From NCBI GenBank assembly GCA_032622095.1, contig CP136061.1, positions 175,669,692 to 175,733,691 on the forward strand: a DNA stretch of 64,000 nucleotides. Reading direction: 5' to 3'. The notes under the pieces are model-generated. The model did no database searches. It had not been told where the DNA came from and saw only the letters and a program-made list of their open reading frames with translations. A program made the position numbers and the translations under genes. The stretch is from Siphonodentalium dalli (taxonomy: Eukaryota > Mollusca > Scaphopoda > Gadilida > Siphonodentaliidae). Positions 45,427 to 57,325 of this stretch are shown here, in pieces; position 1 is the first letter of the stretch; each line of letters begins with the position of its first letter.

Positions 45427-45542
45427 ATTGGTATAAGCTTTTTCTGGCTGTTTGGTTTGTATTGATATCAATGCTCTGTAAAGAACAAGGAATAACTGTC
45501 ATTGGGATCTGCTGCATTTATGAGGTGTTCTGTGGTCAGAAG
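45427..45542 (+). CDS. TMTC-family protein, exon 'SMLCKEQGITV'
   Basis: Begins with AT, completing a GAT codon from the exon at 34530-34626, then WYKLFLAVWFVLISMLCKEQ and GITVIGICCIYEVFCGQK. The MLCKEQGITV motif is diagnostic for TMTC proteins, and the preceding hydrophobic run is a membrane helix. The donor AAG|GTAAAC leaves phase 0. The later DUF1736-type and TPR exons were not found to the right within the window. Confidence 0.93.
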
Positions 45543-46222
45543 GTAAACCATTATAAGCTGACTCATCATACTAGGTTTGATATCAATTGATAAATACACA
45601 GATTTAAACAGCCAGTAAATTTCATGCTGTTTGTCAATTGGTCAATTGTCGATATAGTTATGTCTTTCATACCCCAATAAAACATATCCATACTTCAAAA
45701 CCACACCATTAAAACGGACCATTTTCACCTGATATTTATTTTCTGGATTGTTTTGGTATTTTTACAAACAATGTTTGACTGAGGATATAGAGATGGGTTC
45801 CGCCCGACCATGCATCTCTACTTCCGTGCAATCACCTGTAACAAATATGGAGCTCTCTATTTCAATTATCAGAGGTCAGATATGAATGTTATCTGGCTTT
45901 GTTGGAGGAAGGGATATCTGCATGGAACGGATTTGTTCATTCTTTTGTTTTGGAGTTATTGTTCGTGATAATAATTGTGTGAAAATGCAGCTGTGCATCT
46001 CTGTGTCTAAGGGATTTAATCAGCATACTGTTGAATTCTGAAATTTACCGATAATATCCGATATTTTTGGTAAAATCAGGTGTTTTTGGAAGATGTTATA
46101 AAAAAAAATCAGAATCCCCTTTTACACACCGGGTGAACGTTATCCAAGAAAACCTGATCATGTCTAAAAAGAAGCCTGGACACAGTTTTTTTGTAGATGA
46201 ACTCCGGACTTCTGGGCTTTTT
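45543..46222 (+). other. TMTC intron; weak core-repeat-like module
   Basis: Between 45780 and 46000 the text 'GATGGGTTCCGCCCGACC' and 'GGATTTGTTCATTCTTTTG' loosely resembles family F modules. Nothing else recognised. Confidence 0.35.
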
Positions 46223-46294
46223 AGCTCACCTGAGACGAAGTCTCCGGTGGAGCTATAGTCATCACTCCTCGTCCGTCGTCCGTCCATCCGTGTT
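46223..46294 (+). mobile_element. Family A 5' end, separated from its body by FB3
   Basis: Hairpin AGCTCACCTGAGACGAAGTC...GGTGGAGCT (46223-46254) and TCCG tract to 46294. The body of the same copy resumes at 53593 in the same tract. TGTT at 46291-46294 is repeated at 53593-53596. Confidence 0.75.
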
Positions 46295-46860
46295 TACTAA
46301 TGACTACTTATGTGGCTAAGATTGTGTAAAATGGATATTTATGTGCATAACTTCCGTTGCGTGGCTAGCCACGTAACAGCTTTCAGATGGACGTTCAAAA
46401 TGATCTATTTGGCCTAATCAGCTTATTTAATTTTGTAGTCACTAAAAATTTGGAAACAAAAAGTCCATAGATTTAGACATCCATGACCTGTCAATAGGAG
46501 ATGTCGGACACTGACGGACATTTATGTGGCTAGCCCCCCAATCACGGACCTGTCAGTTTCTCCTATTCCACTGTCCCAGTTTCTGTGTGCAAGTTTTTGA
46601 GTTTTAATCAGCTTCTTCTGCTATAATTCCAACATGTTATGAATCCATAATCTGGAGTTTTATCACTATATCTACTATAGTCCAGGAGATCGACCCCAAG
46701 AAATAACAAATGTTGCTCATTTTGACGGACAAGTGCTATCCAGTCTAATTTTGTAATAAAATATATGTAGATTACGAAAATCCATGATAGCAGTGGTGAA
46801 TTTGTGGCTTAATTGGCGAAAAACATGTTTTTATTGACCTACCCGACGACCGAAAATAGA
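46295..46860 (+). mobile_element. FB3 foldback-like element, left arm
   Basis: Its reverse complement lies at 53340-53592: 'TTATGTGGCTAAG' / 'AGCCACATATC' at the tips, then 'TAGTCCAGGAGATCG', 'TTGCTCATTTTGACGGACAA' and 'CCATGATAGCAGTGGTGAAT'. ATGTGGCTAG words recur in both orientations (46305-46545). TGTT flanks both outer ends, a probable 4-bp duplication. Confidence 0.7.
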
Positions 46861-47019
46861 AGAATTTTCCGGCGACACCATAGTACTACTAGTATTCCGG
46901 GAGCTAATATTGGTACCCTTGCACCCCTTGGGACTTAACTTCTCCCCACTCTTTTGTTCCTTATTATGTCCTTCAACTTTTAAGCAATGTTAACAAGAAA
47001 AAAAAGTGGCCATATAGAC

Positions 47020-47485
47020 TCCAGACAAAATGGCGTCCATCATGGCCCCTGTTTTTCAGACCAGACTCTTAAGTCAGTTTTATGCAAATTATAGCGGTAA
47101 AAATCTTGTAAAATGTATACAAATGTATATATTTTCGTGAAGGTAAGACATAATGTCACTTTTTTGGGGCAAAATTGAAAGTCACCATCCAAGATGGCCA
47201 CCAAAATGGCCGCCGGAAGTTGAAAATATTACTTTTTTAACAAATATCTTCTAGATCGATTCATGCTGTTTTGGAACTTGTTGTGTAATGTGACTTTAGT
47301 TTGTAGTTTGTATATTAACTGATCATTGGGGTAATTCAATATGCACTTTTTGGGGTCCTAACCCCTTCCGTTCCCTCAAAAATACGAATTTACAGAATGC
47401 GGTATAAAATTTCACACACAAAAATCACAATTGGGATTCTAGTCATATTTTAACAAGAAATGAACATAACTTTGTAATGTAAGTG
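47020..47485 (+). repeat. FB2-related arm, first part
   Basis: Landmarks in FB2 order: 'CAAAATGGCGTCCATCATGG', 'TATACAAATGTATAT', 'CAAGATGGCCACCAAAATGG' and 'AACTTTGTAATGTAAGTGAT'. Interrupted by the LINE at 47486 and resumed at 49171. Confidence 0.75.
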
Positions 47486-49170
47486 ATGCATAATGTGTAA
47501 TGTGTAATAGCAATAACACCCACAGGTTGCCCTATACAGTGTAATACATTATACTGGTTATAACAATATTATAACAATACATGTGAAATTAAGCATGCTA
47601 TCTTATAACATTTAAACATACAATCATAATAAGAAAAAAAATATATATACGGTACTACCACGTACTACCTATAATGGTGTATCAATGTGGGTACAAGCAT
47701 ACTGTCCTATAATATTCACAATACATATAATTCCATAATCAATGTATATCTCAATAAGGTTTGTTTCTCAGACATATTATGCTCATTAATCTGAAATGAT
47801 TTAACACTGTTCTGTTCGGAGTTTGAATAATTGTTTAACCATGTTGCAGATTTTCGCACATATTCGAGGACATCTGTTTTCTAGAATAGTTATGAATTGA
47901 TACTCTTGGTCTAATAGTTGGAAATTTATGTAATTATTTCCCATTATGGAAAATAATTCCGATCTCAGTGACACGTAAAGAGGACAATCCATAATGAAGT
48001 GAACTTCGTCCTCTATTTGCTTTTTTGTATTGAAACAAAAGGTACATACTCTATCTGGTAAGGGTATCGGGGGTTGGTAATGTCTACCACGCTCTATCGC
48101 TAGGGCGTGATTACTTATTCTCAATCTCGTTAATGCTATTTTGTCTTCATTGTATTGGGTATTGAGCAAGTATGGTTCCATTTGAAAAGTAGTTTTGAAA
48201 ATGCGATACGTCCGTAGTTTGTTACTCCCTGTTTTAGATGCTTCATCGCTCATATTAAAAATAAAGTCGTTATGATAGTTGGATTGTAACTGCTGTCTCA
48301 AGTTAGTAAGATTCTTGACAACTTGTGTGCCGTCGGTGATATTTAACCCAAATGCTGCCGTTCGTTTTGAATATTGATTTCTGAACGCCGGGTGAACGTT
48401 GTTCAATCACGGCATTTCTGATCAAGTTACTGTCAACATTATTAGAAATTTTAATAGCATATGCGGCCATTCTACAAATAGCGTCGATGTAAAGTGGATA
48501 GCTACCCAATTCCGCCCTAACTGCAGTGTTAGATGCATATTTGCCTACTCCTAATACTATTTTGCAGAATTTTATGTGTAACTTTTCGCATTCTAGCCTA
48601 TCGTAGTTCTTAGACGTTGCTTCCACTCCCCATATTTCACTTCCGTATAAGACAATTGGCTTGATTAACTTCTCATATAATTTCATAGATGTACTCACTG
48701 GTAGGGGTGCTGTGCTGTCGGATGCATTTCTGAGAGCATACATAGCTTTGCGACCTTTGGAAGTTAGTTCCGTTATCGCGTCTGTAAATTTCCCAGTATA
48801 TGTAAACTTTACTCCAAGGTATGTGTATTGCTTAACCGTTTCGAGGTTATTTTCTGCTATCCAAAAAGTTGTTAAGTGTTTTGAAGCTCGAGATAGAAAA
48901 ATCATACATTTAGTTTTATTTTCATTAATTGTTAGTTCATTTTCCCGTGTAAAATATTCAAGCCGTTCGAGGCATCTTTGAAGTCCTGATTGACTCTCGG
49001 ACATTAAAACTAGGTCATCAGCGAATAACATGTGATTTATAGAATTATCGCCTAGATTTATTGGATCGCAGTTTGTGTCAAAAATTGTTTTAATATTATC
49101 AATATATATTTTGAATAATGTAGGTGACAATACGCATCCCTGTCTTACTCCCGCCGTTGAAAGGCATGTA
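47486..49170 (-). pseudogene. LINE: reverse transcriptase end and C-terminal zinc region
   Basis: Minus strand. It starts inside the reverse transcriptase at GVRQGCVLSPTLFKIY, then MLFADDLVLMSES (catalytic F-A-D-D, intact), NENKTKCMIF and YTYLGVKFTYTGKF. After a frame break near 48400 it reads LRISNHALAIERGRHYQPP and a zinc-like CTFC...HFIMDC segment typical of LINE C-termini. The stop lies near 47801. The 3' tail on the left is a short ATTACAC-type repeat (47486-47512). It is 5' truncated, as usual for target-primed insertion, and splits an FB2-related arm. GAT/TGAT at both edges may be its duplication. Confidence 0.88.
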
Positions 49171-49580
49171 TTATATGATTACCTATGAATATTCCAACTC
49201 AATGGACCCAAAATTCTTACTTTGGCTCAAAATCGCTGCCAAAATGGCCGCCAAAATTAGGAAAATGGTAAATATTACCCCAGCATGTCCTGCAATCGAT
49301 TACAAGTTGTGGATGATGTACACAATTGGCTATTCTGCCTTCTATACATTGAATACTAACATGTCTGATGTACCATGGTTAATTGTTACTATTGTCACCA
49401 CTGACATCACCAAAAATATTGGACTTTTCTCTCAAAAACTTGACTTAAATATCGGCAAAAATTAACTTTTCATGTTTGGACTATTTTTTCAATTAAAATG
49501 TAACTATCTTTGGGTTGAAAGGTGTTTATTGTTTTGGTCTATCTTTATAATAAATGTGTCACACTGCAGTATTTATAGAC
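49171..49580 (+). repeat. FB2-related arm, second part
   Basis: Continues with 'ATTCCAACTCAATGGACCC', 'GCTGCCAAAATGGCCGCC' and 'GATGATGTACACAATTGGC', matching FB2 from 22630 onward. Joined to 47485 it restores the arm order. Confidence 0.75.
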
Positions 49581-49589
49581 CAAATTGTT

Positions 49590-51100
49590 CGCCTGATTTT
49601 GACAACTGTATACTCTCATTAAGTCGACATGGATAAACTTTTTATATGCAGCCTGTGTCAGGGAGGACGCAGTTATATAGGAGTGGGTGTATTATAGGGT
49701 GTAATGTTGACGTATTTCTCAATGGGTTAATATATAATGCTATGCTAATTATGGTCTGAAATGACTAATATCGAGATTTCTGGTGACCATTCAACGTTTG
49801 ATACCATTTGATGTCCCGATGGGGTATATTCTTGGAGTTCTGACATGTCACGAAGCTTCGGTACATGTCAGTACATAGGATGAAAAACCGCCACAGATTT
49901 GGGGTTAATGATGCAAGGTCACATTTTTTGCCAGATTTCGACAGAACTATATACTTTCATTAAGTAGACATGGATAAACGTCTTGTATGTAGCACTGTGT
50001 CAGGGCTGAAGCAGTTATATAGGGTGGGTGTAATATAGTGTGTCATTTTGACATAATTACACCATGGATTAATATATATTTCTATGATAGTTACGATCTG
50101 AAATGACTGATATCGAAGTTTATGTTGACCATTCAACGTTTGATGCCATTTGACGGTACGTGTCACGAAGCTTCGGTAAATTGGATGAAAAATCGCCACA
50201 GATTTGGGGTTAACGATGCGAGGTCACATTTTTCACCAGATTTTGACGGAACTGTATAGTCTCATTAAGTAGACATCGATAATCTTCTTACATGTAGCCT
50301 TGTGTCAGAGAGGGAGCAGTTATATAGGGGTGGGTGTAATATAGTGTGTCATTATGACATATTCCTCGATGGGTTAATATCGATGCTAATTATGATCTGA
50401 AATTATTAAAGATGGATTATCTCTTTAAATAACAAATTTTAAATAGTTGCGTGGGTATAAAATAATAGACATGAACCGAAGACCCCTGTCCGGAAAAGCT
50501 TCTATCAATTAATATTGATTTTATTTCGAATACTAAATCGTGATCGTTTATGTGTCTATTTTTAGAATAGACCATTCGGATGATACCATATTGCGATATA
50601 GAGCACTGTGCTGCTCCTATGGCTACGCACCGAAAGTTAAATGTCCCAGATTGATTGTTTGTATTGTTTTGTTCCACAGATATAAGCGACAATGAGTATA
50701 ATTAACGTTTATTTGTGACAAAAATTGTACAATAAAATTTCTGGTCTCTGTTAACAGTAACCACTATTGTTCGTTAGCTGAACAAACACACCTTTTTAGA
50801 CTAGAAAATATTCGAAATAAAATTAATATTAATCGATAGAAGCATTTCCAGACAGGAGTCTTCGATTCAAATCTAATATTTTATACCCCGGTAACTATAT
50901 AATACATGTTTACATAGAGATAATCCACCTTTAATATCCGGGTTTCTGGTCACCATTCAACGTTTGTTATCAGTGCCATATGATGTCCTGTGGTGGTATA
51001 TTCCTGGAGTTCTGACACGTCACGAAGCTTCAGTACATGGCACGAAGCTTTGGTACATTGGATGAAAAACCGCCACAGGTTTGGGTTAAGAATACATTGT
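49590..51100 (+). repeat. Degenerate tandem repeat, about 310-335 bp unit
   Basis: About four units share 'TCATTAAGTAGACATGGATA', 'GCAGTTATATAGGGTGGGTG', 'ACCATTCAACGTTTGATGCC', 'CACGAAGCTTCGGTAC' and 'AAACCGCCACAGATTTGGGG'. A 529-bp MITE interrupts the third unit. It follows directly on the FB2-related arm and may be part of that element's body. Confidence 0.75.
50406..50934. mobile_element. MITE with about 130-bp inverted arms
   Basis: The ends TTAAAGATGGATTATCTCTT and its near complement (50905-50934) begin inverted arms of about 130 bp that also contain 'GAAGACCCCTGTCCGG' and 'TTTTATTTCGAATA'. It is inserted in the 330-bp tandem array, where 'GATCTGAAAT' and 'ATATCCGGGTTTCTGG' are the broken unit. 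Confidence 0.8.
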
Positions 51101-51985
51101 CATTTTTTTTGCCACAGCGCTGGGGGATAAGTACCCAGGGCCACATGATTCTTCTTATTTCGATATTACTGTATACTGTTATTAATAACGATACACCTTG
51201 ATTAACTTCATGTTGAATGAAGCAGTCACAGTATAATTTTCTATTATTGAACATTTAACTTGAATGTCACGAATAATCGGTACATTCGTGTTTTTGTTTC
51301 GACGCCGACTGTATGCATACATCTGATTTAAATATAGTAATATATGAATAATAATTAATGTACCGAAGCTTCGTATCTATAGGTTACAAACACCTAATTA
51401 TTTTCCATAGATGACAGTGTTAACTAAAAGTCCCTCCGGCCATGGGTTAAGCCTATTTGAACTTCAAGTGGTCAATTTTTCCTTTGAACGTCATCCGTTG
51501 CACCAGTATGTGATAATAAACGCGCCCTTTTCGGTATTTTTTTCAAACGATAATCTTGCATTTCTACAACTACCCCATTTACTGCATATAAATCAGAAAC
51601 ATAAAAATATCCAGACCCCTTCCATATTTCCATCACTGATAATCAACCAATCAGCAGCCAGATTTTTTTGTTATGCCGTCTCGAGTTTCCCTACACAAAT
51701 TCAAGAAGCGTAACTCTATATAATTAGTTGCTTGTAACATATTGTAAAGAAAATCGAACTTTGATCGTGTAAACCGCGCCAATTTTACAAAAACAGCTTT
51801 ACTGTGATACATTAGAAATATAGGAGTCATTGGACATCCTATTATCTCCCAGTGGTCCTTTAACCATACCCGTTTTAAAATTTATTTGGGTAAGAAATAA
51901 CACCAATACTCGATTCCTGATAACTCTGGAAGCACAGTTTAGTAGAAAGATACTAATGTCTCATGTCATGCGTGTCATCTATTAT
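51101..51985. other. No gene seen (FB3 interior)
   Basis: A 100-codon frame at 51411-51713 has no recognisable similarity. AT-rich, nothing else seen. Confidence 0.4.
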
Positions 51986-51989
51986 ATAT

Positions 51990-52770
51990 TTTGGAAGATC
52001 TGTCTGTGTATCTGTGGTGTGTCTGTGTGTGTGTTCGCGATGAACTCGAAAACGGCCGACCCGATTTCGATGAAACTTCGTATGTGAGGGTACTATCGGT
52101 CGGGAAGTGGCATAGGCATATTAATTTTCAGATCCGAGGTCAACTTTTCACGTGCCGAGGTCAAATATGTTTTTACGCTGTGTTACGGGACTTTCATTTG
52201 AGTTCGGTGCTTACAAATCGATTCGAAACAGTGCGAATAATAAAATGCCAGTCATAATAATGACACTGTGAGAATCTTTCGTGTTTCCTCTTTCCAACGA
52301 TATATAATGCGTACGTATCCGTTTTAGTTATCTGCCTCAATTATCAAGAAGAAGTGGTACTATCTTCCATCAGGATAAAAACAATGCATAACTTCTATGA
52401 CGTCGTTAGAGGTCATAACGTTAGATCACGTTAACGCTTAACCGGCCGATGCATTTGACTGTTTCAGACGTCTTGGCGATATCTCGGGATGCACCGATGG
52501 TAATTTATCTTTACGTTGAAACTTGATAATTAATGAGTGTGTGTATATGAGGCGCGTTTATATACTTGAGTGGAAATCAAATCGGGTTAAACTGGCGGAT
52601 TTTTACGGACGAAATTTGATGCATAGGGTATCTCGGTATCTGCTGGGCCGATTTCCACCATTTTTGGGGTGTTGGTGTTTGACCCCACCTGACCTTGACC
52701 TTCAAAATGGTCAATTCAAGGTCAAAGCCCGGACGAAGTCGGGTCACCTTCTAGTATACATATATACTGC
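51990..52770 (+). repeat. Possible seventh core-repeat family
   Basis: A CTGTCTGTGTATCTGTGGTG tract, then 'AACGGCCGACCCGATTTCGA' and 'TGAAACTTCGTATGTGAGGG', and a second module with 'GGGCCGATTTCCACCATTTT'. It ends near GCCCGGACGAAGTCGGGTCA (52728-52747). The style matches families A-F, but the 5' hairpin is not clear. Confidence 0.5.
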
Positions 52771-53339
52771 ACAGTGCTGCACAGTGTCGCATGCCCCATG
52801 TCCATCCACTCTCTAATGGGAATATTATGACCACAAATGTGATCACACCCAAAATTCAGGGTTTTTCATCATAATTTAATTTGTAAAATCCGACTCGCGT
52901 CCATAACGCACATGATAGAAAGGCATATGTATAAGTTTTGAAAACTAGTTACGTATATCTACCATACGCCTTAAGAAATTGATCTAATTTTGAACAGTAC
53001 AATGTTTAATTGGATTTGAATTAGACCCCCCTCAACTTAGAAAACAAGTAGAAACCTTCTTAAATCCATTTAAAAACATTTTAGAAGACAAGTTGTAAAT
53101 TATTTAACACTATTAAAATAATTAATGGCGAATTTAACCATTAAAATCATATTAAGATGAAATGGTTGCAATTTGGACGATTTTGCATAAATCTTTTAAA
53201 AAATGGTATTAAAAAAATGAAAAAAAAATGAAATTCTTCAATTTTTTTTGCACGATTAGTTATTTAACATTATTAACACAATTACTATTCAACTTAATCA
53301 CCAAAATCATACTAAAATGAAATGGTTACAAATTGAATT
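52771..53339. other. AT-rich interior of FB3, no feature
   Basis: Long A and T runs (53215-53250, 53338-53352). No coding or repeat signal seen. Confidence 0.4.
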
Positions 53340-53592
53340 TTTTTTTTTTTAAATTTGGGCTAAAAACGTAGAAAAATGCCAAAAAAATCGCAAAAACCAA
53401 AGAAGGCTACAAATTTGTTCTTGCTATCATAATTTTTCTTCATTACCATACCTAAAACAACAAAAATAACATGGTCACAGCTTGTCCGTCAATATGAGCA
53501 ACACTACCTCCCGATCTCCTGGACTACACATAAAATCTAAAGCCACATTACCATTTCTAGCCACATAGGTCGGAGCCACATATCTACCCATT
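53340..53592 (-). mobile_element. FB3 right arm
   Basis: Reverse complement of the left arm, as described at 46295. Ends at CTACCCATT, followed by TGTT and the TCCG tract of the host family A element. Confidence 0.7.
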
Positions 53593-54120
53593 TGTTCATC
53601 CGTCCGTCTGTTCATCCGTCCGTCCGTTCATCCGTCCGTCTGTCAACAATTCTTTGAACATCTTCTCCTCTGGAACCGTAAGACCGAATTGGTTCATATT
53701 TGGTGTGGATGTCCCCTAGGTGATTTGTGATTTGTGATGTGATTTGTTCAAATGAGGTTACTGGGTCAAATAGTTGTGAAACCAGGGCCATAACTCTATT
53801 CCTCCATAGTAATTCTTACAACAACTTCTTGTCCAGAACCATTGGCCGATTTAGCTAATATTTGGTTTGGAGGGTCCTTGGGTGACTGGTGTTCAGATTT
53901 GTTCAAATGAGGTCACCCGGTCAATTTGTTAAGAAACCAGGGCCATAACTCATAGTAATTCTTAGAATGACTTCTTCTCTAAAAATATTGGGCCGATTTA
54001 GCTTATATTTGTTACGGAGGGACATTGGGTGACTGGGGTTCAGATTTGTTCAAATGGGGTCACTGGGTCAAATAGGGTCAGAGCCAGGGACATGCCTCTA
54101 AAAAAAAGAAGACATTTTTG
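53593..54120 (+). mobile_element. Family A body, continuation of the copy at 46223
   Basis: The TCCG/TCTG tract (53597-53642) is followed by modules 'GGTTCATATTTGGTGTGGATG', 'CAAATGAGGTTACTGGGTC' and 'CCAGGGCCATAACTC'. It has no hairpin of its own, consistent with the hairpin lying at 46223 beyond FB3. A C-rich stretch follows (54140-54190), as in the copy at 8296. Confidence 0.7.
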
Positions 54121-54536
54121 CATTTTGACCTTTTTTGACTCCAGCTACCCCACCCTCCCCCACCTCCATCCTGTCCCTGCCACACCACGCTGTGCCATAC
54201 CATATTATCTCTGCCTAGTTCACCCCATTAAAATCCTTGTTTTTATCACAGCTGTAGCAGTAACACAAAGCTGTTTGTGTCGTCGTTAAAACCTAATTAT
54301 CTAAATGTCAACACCTCTCCAAGACATGCTGATAGTGGTTTCATGAATGGAATTTATTCCCAGAGAATGCACTGGCTTTCAATGTCATGGGAATTTTGTT
54401 AAGCTAATGTAGTAAGGCAATCAAATAAATCATGTATGTCATATTCTCGCAGGGATGTCCCCAGTGTTGGGGGGGGGGGGGGGGGGGGGTTGATTGACAG
54501 ATTTGTTCAATGAAATGTAATTTTTAAGCTCACCTG

Positions 54537-55649
54537 AGATGAAGCTATAGTCATCACTTCTCATCTGTCACCTGTTCATCTGTCTGTCCGTCCATCCATC
54601 TGTCAACAATTCTTTGAACATCTTCTCTAGATCATAAGACTGAATGGGTTCATATTTGGTGTGGATGTTCCCTAGGTGACATTCAGATTTGTTCAAATGA
54701 GGTCACTCTGTCAAATGGTTGTAAAGCCAGGGCCATAACTCTTGCCCTCCATAGTAATTCTTAAAAACAACTGCTCATGTAACATCAGGTTGAATGGGTT
54801 CATATTTGGTATGAAGGGTCCTTTGGTGACTGTATTTCAGATTTGTTCGAATGCGGTCACCTGGTCAAATAGGGGCCAAGCAAAGGACAGTTTTCCTCTT
54901 AATATGCTTCCTTCACACGGACCATCAGGTTTATTTTACTGATATTTAGTATGAAGGGTTCTTTGGTGTCTGGGATTCAAATTTATTCAGATGGGGTCAC
55001 CAGGTTAAATAGAGTGGGACCAGGGACATAACTGTATGTCTCTATAGTAATACTTAAAATGTCTTCTCAAGAGAGGTTGGACTATTTAGCCTACATATAG
55101 TATGGAGGATCCTTTAGTGACTGAGATTCAGATTTGTTAACATGAGGTCAACCTGTTAAGAAATGACGGGGCTATGTGGAATTAAGACTTTTGTGTCTAA
55201 TAAAATCATTAAAATACAAAATTCATTAAAATATCTACCTTGGAACTACCTGACTGATTAATCTGACATACATATAGTGTTTTTGGGTCCATTGATAATT
55301 GGGCTTTAAACATGTCTAAATGGTTTTATAAAAAGGTGGAAATTTCCAACAATTGAGAAAGTTTGAGATGTCGGTTGTGAAATTCCAACCTAAGACTTGG
55401 GAGTCTGGAGCCCGGTCGGGAGGGGACATATTGAGCTGGAGGAGGGGGGGGGGGGGGGGTGATCAGTAGTGTACAGTTGGTAATTTAAAGGTAGATATTC
55501 ACTGATCTACATACATGAAGCCTTTCTAGCCACATATCCTGTTTAGATCTAATTCTTTTAAAGTGATTATGAAAAGTTCTGACTGTTGTGGTCTCCAGAG
55601 TCCCAGTCTTTGCAGTCTGGTGAGTGACCCACAGTCATTGACTGTCTTG
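54537..55649 (+). mobile_element. Family A element, complete but degenerate
   Basis: The 5' end AGCTCACCTGAGATGAAGCT (54537-54556) is shortened relative to other copies. TCTG/TCCG tract and modules follow. The long 3' section matches 10650-11627 ('AATTGAGAAAGTTTGAG', 'CCTAAGACTTGGGAGTCTGG'), and the 3' palindrome ACAGTCATTGACTGT is at 55630-55644. A G16 run interrupts it at 55444-55459, and a G21 run lies just upstream (54469-54489). Confidence 0.8.
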
Positions 55650-56330
55650 TTGTATGAACACTCCAGGTTTATTTTCAAGATGTAAACAAACACAATTGCA
55701 GGTGACAAGACTGCTCATAAAAGATTGTAATAGCTACCAAACATTACAAACTGTGCATTGTTTACTAGTACCGGTATATCACATTAGTATTTATCAGTAT
55801 CAAAACGACTTGTTGTTTTTTTTTGCTGTAGGAAAAGCTGCCAGAAAGTTTTAACAATATCCACTAATTTTGCATTCGTTTTAAGGGAACATGCACTAAC
55901 AAAATGGAGCGATACACAATATTTCATGCCTATTGATCAAGAGAAAATTGTATTGTTTGCGGCACCACTTATGTACAGCATTCTCATAAAGCGACAATGT
56001 AGCAAATTTATTTCATTTGATTGGTTGTATGAACTTGTATCAAATTATTATCTCATATTTGACACATCAAAGACTTGCATTGGTCGCAGAATGAGAATGT
56101 TATTTGAGACATTTAAAAGATTTTTTAGAAACTGGATTCATGGTATATTCTGTCAATTTGCATAAACATACATTTAAATTAATTTAACCACAATTTGTGT
56201 TCGTTAGAAAAGAAATATGTCATTATATTATGGCTACTCCACAGCCAATGTATACCTTGGAATAAATGTGTAAAACAAAAGCACAATAATCAAAGGCAAG
56301 TGATTATTACAATTCTGATGGAATGAAGAT
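55650..56330. other. No gene seen
   Basis: A 79-codon frame at 55926-56165 shows no recognisable domain. Confidence 0.4.
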
Positions 56331-56337
56331 GTTTTTT

Positions 56338-57325
56338 AGCTCAACTTTACAAAGTAAAGTTTGAGCTGTTTCCATGAGTTGGCATGTGTGTATGTGTGTG
56401 TGCGTCAGCAATTTCATTCGGCATGTCCAACAGGCCACATCCCTCATTTGGTCTTCACCAAACTTCATTTGTAGATTCAGGGTGACCTATAGATGGGAGC
56501 TATCAAATTTTTCCTAAATTTCGATGAAAAACATGGCCGCCAGCAGCCAGCTTGGATCTCAAATTTGAATCCCCCAGCACACCTTACAACTCGCATTTAT
56601 GGCCGGATCATTTTTAGCTCAACTTTACAAAGTAAAGATTGAGCTATTGCCATGGGTTGTCATCAGTCGTTCATCCATGCATTAACTATTTTCTTCCACA
56701 TGCCCTACAGGCCACATCCCTCATTTGATCTTTACCAACTTCATATTTGGCTTCAGGGTGTCCTATAGATGGGAGCTATCAAATTTTTCTGAATTTCGAT
56801 GAAAAACATGGCCACCAGCAGCCATCATGGATTTCAAATTTGAACCATCGGCACACCCCGTATTTATGACCGGATGTTTTTAGCTCAACTTTACAAAGTA
56901 AAGTTTGAGCTATTGTCATGTGTTGGCATCCATCATCCGTGTGTCCGTCCATGTGTCCATCCGTGCATCAACATTTTTCTTCGGCACTCCTTACAGGCTG
57001 CATCCCTCATCCGATCTTCACCAAACTATGTAGCTTCAGGGTGACCTATAGATGGGAGCTATCAATTGTTTTTGAATTTCATTGAAAAACATGGCTAAAC
57101 AAATCTAAATGAGAGTCACCTAGGGAACATCCACACCAAATATGAACCCATTCGGTCTTATGGTTCCAGAGGAGAAGATGTTCAAAGAATTGTTGACGGA
57201 CGGACGGACGATCAAACTTTATATGGATCTTCTGCGTGACTTCTTCTTTATCTTTCTTTTCATTGATCGGCAAAAAATTAACTCCTCCCGAAGTTGAGAT
57301 ACAGTGTCTGTGATACTTTCACTAA
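56338..57325 (+). mobile_element. Family B: three tandem 5' ends, one 3' end
   Basis: The 5' hairpin AGCTCAACTTTACAAAGTAA...GAGCT occurs three times, at 56338-56367, 56616-56645 and 56882-56911 (278 and 266 bp apart), each followed by one module. Only the last runs to a decayed 3' end ('GAAGTTGAGATACAGTGTC', 57291). An inverted family A segment is embedded at 57095-57207. Confidence 0.8.
57095..57207 (-). repeat. Inverted family A segment inside a B element
   Basis: Reverse complement of the family A tract and first module ('CACACCAAATATGAACCC', 'GAACATCC', 'GACGGACGGACGG'). It replaces part of a B module, so the junction is a chimera. Confidence 0.8.

Noticed and set aside
48661-49465. Plus-strand frames of 106 and 113 codons
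   Set aside because: Shadows of the minus-strand LINE reverse transcriptase and of the FB2-related arm.
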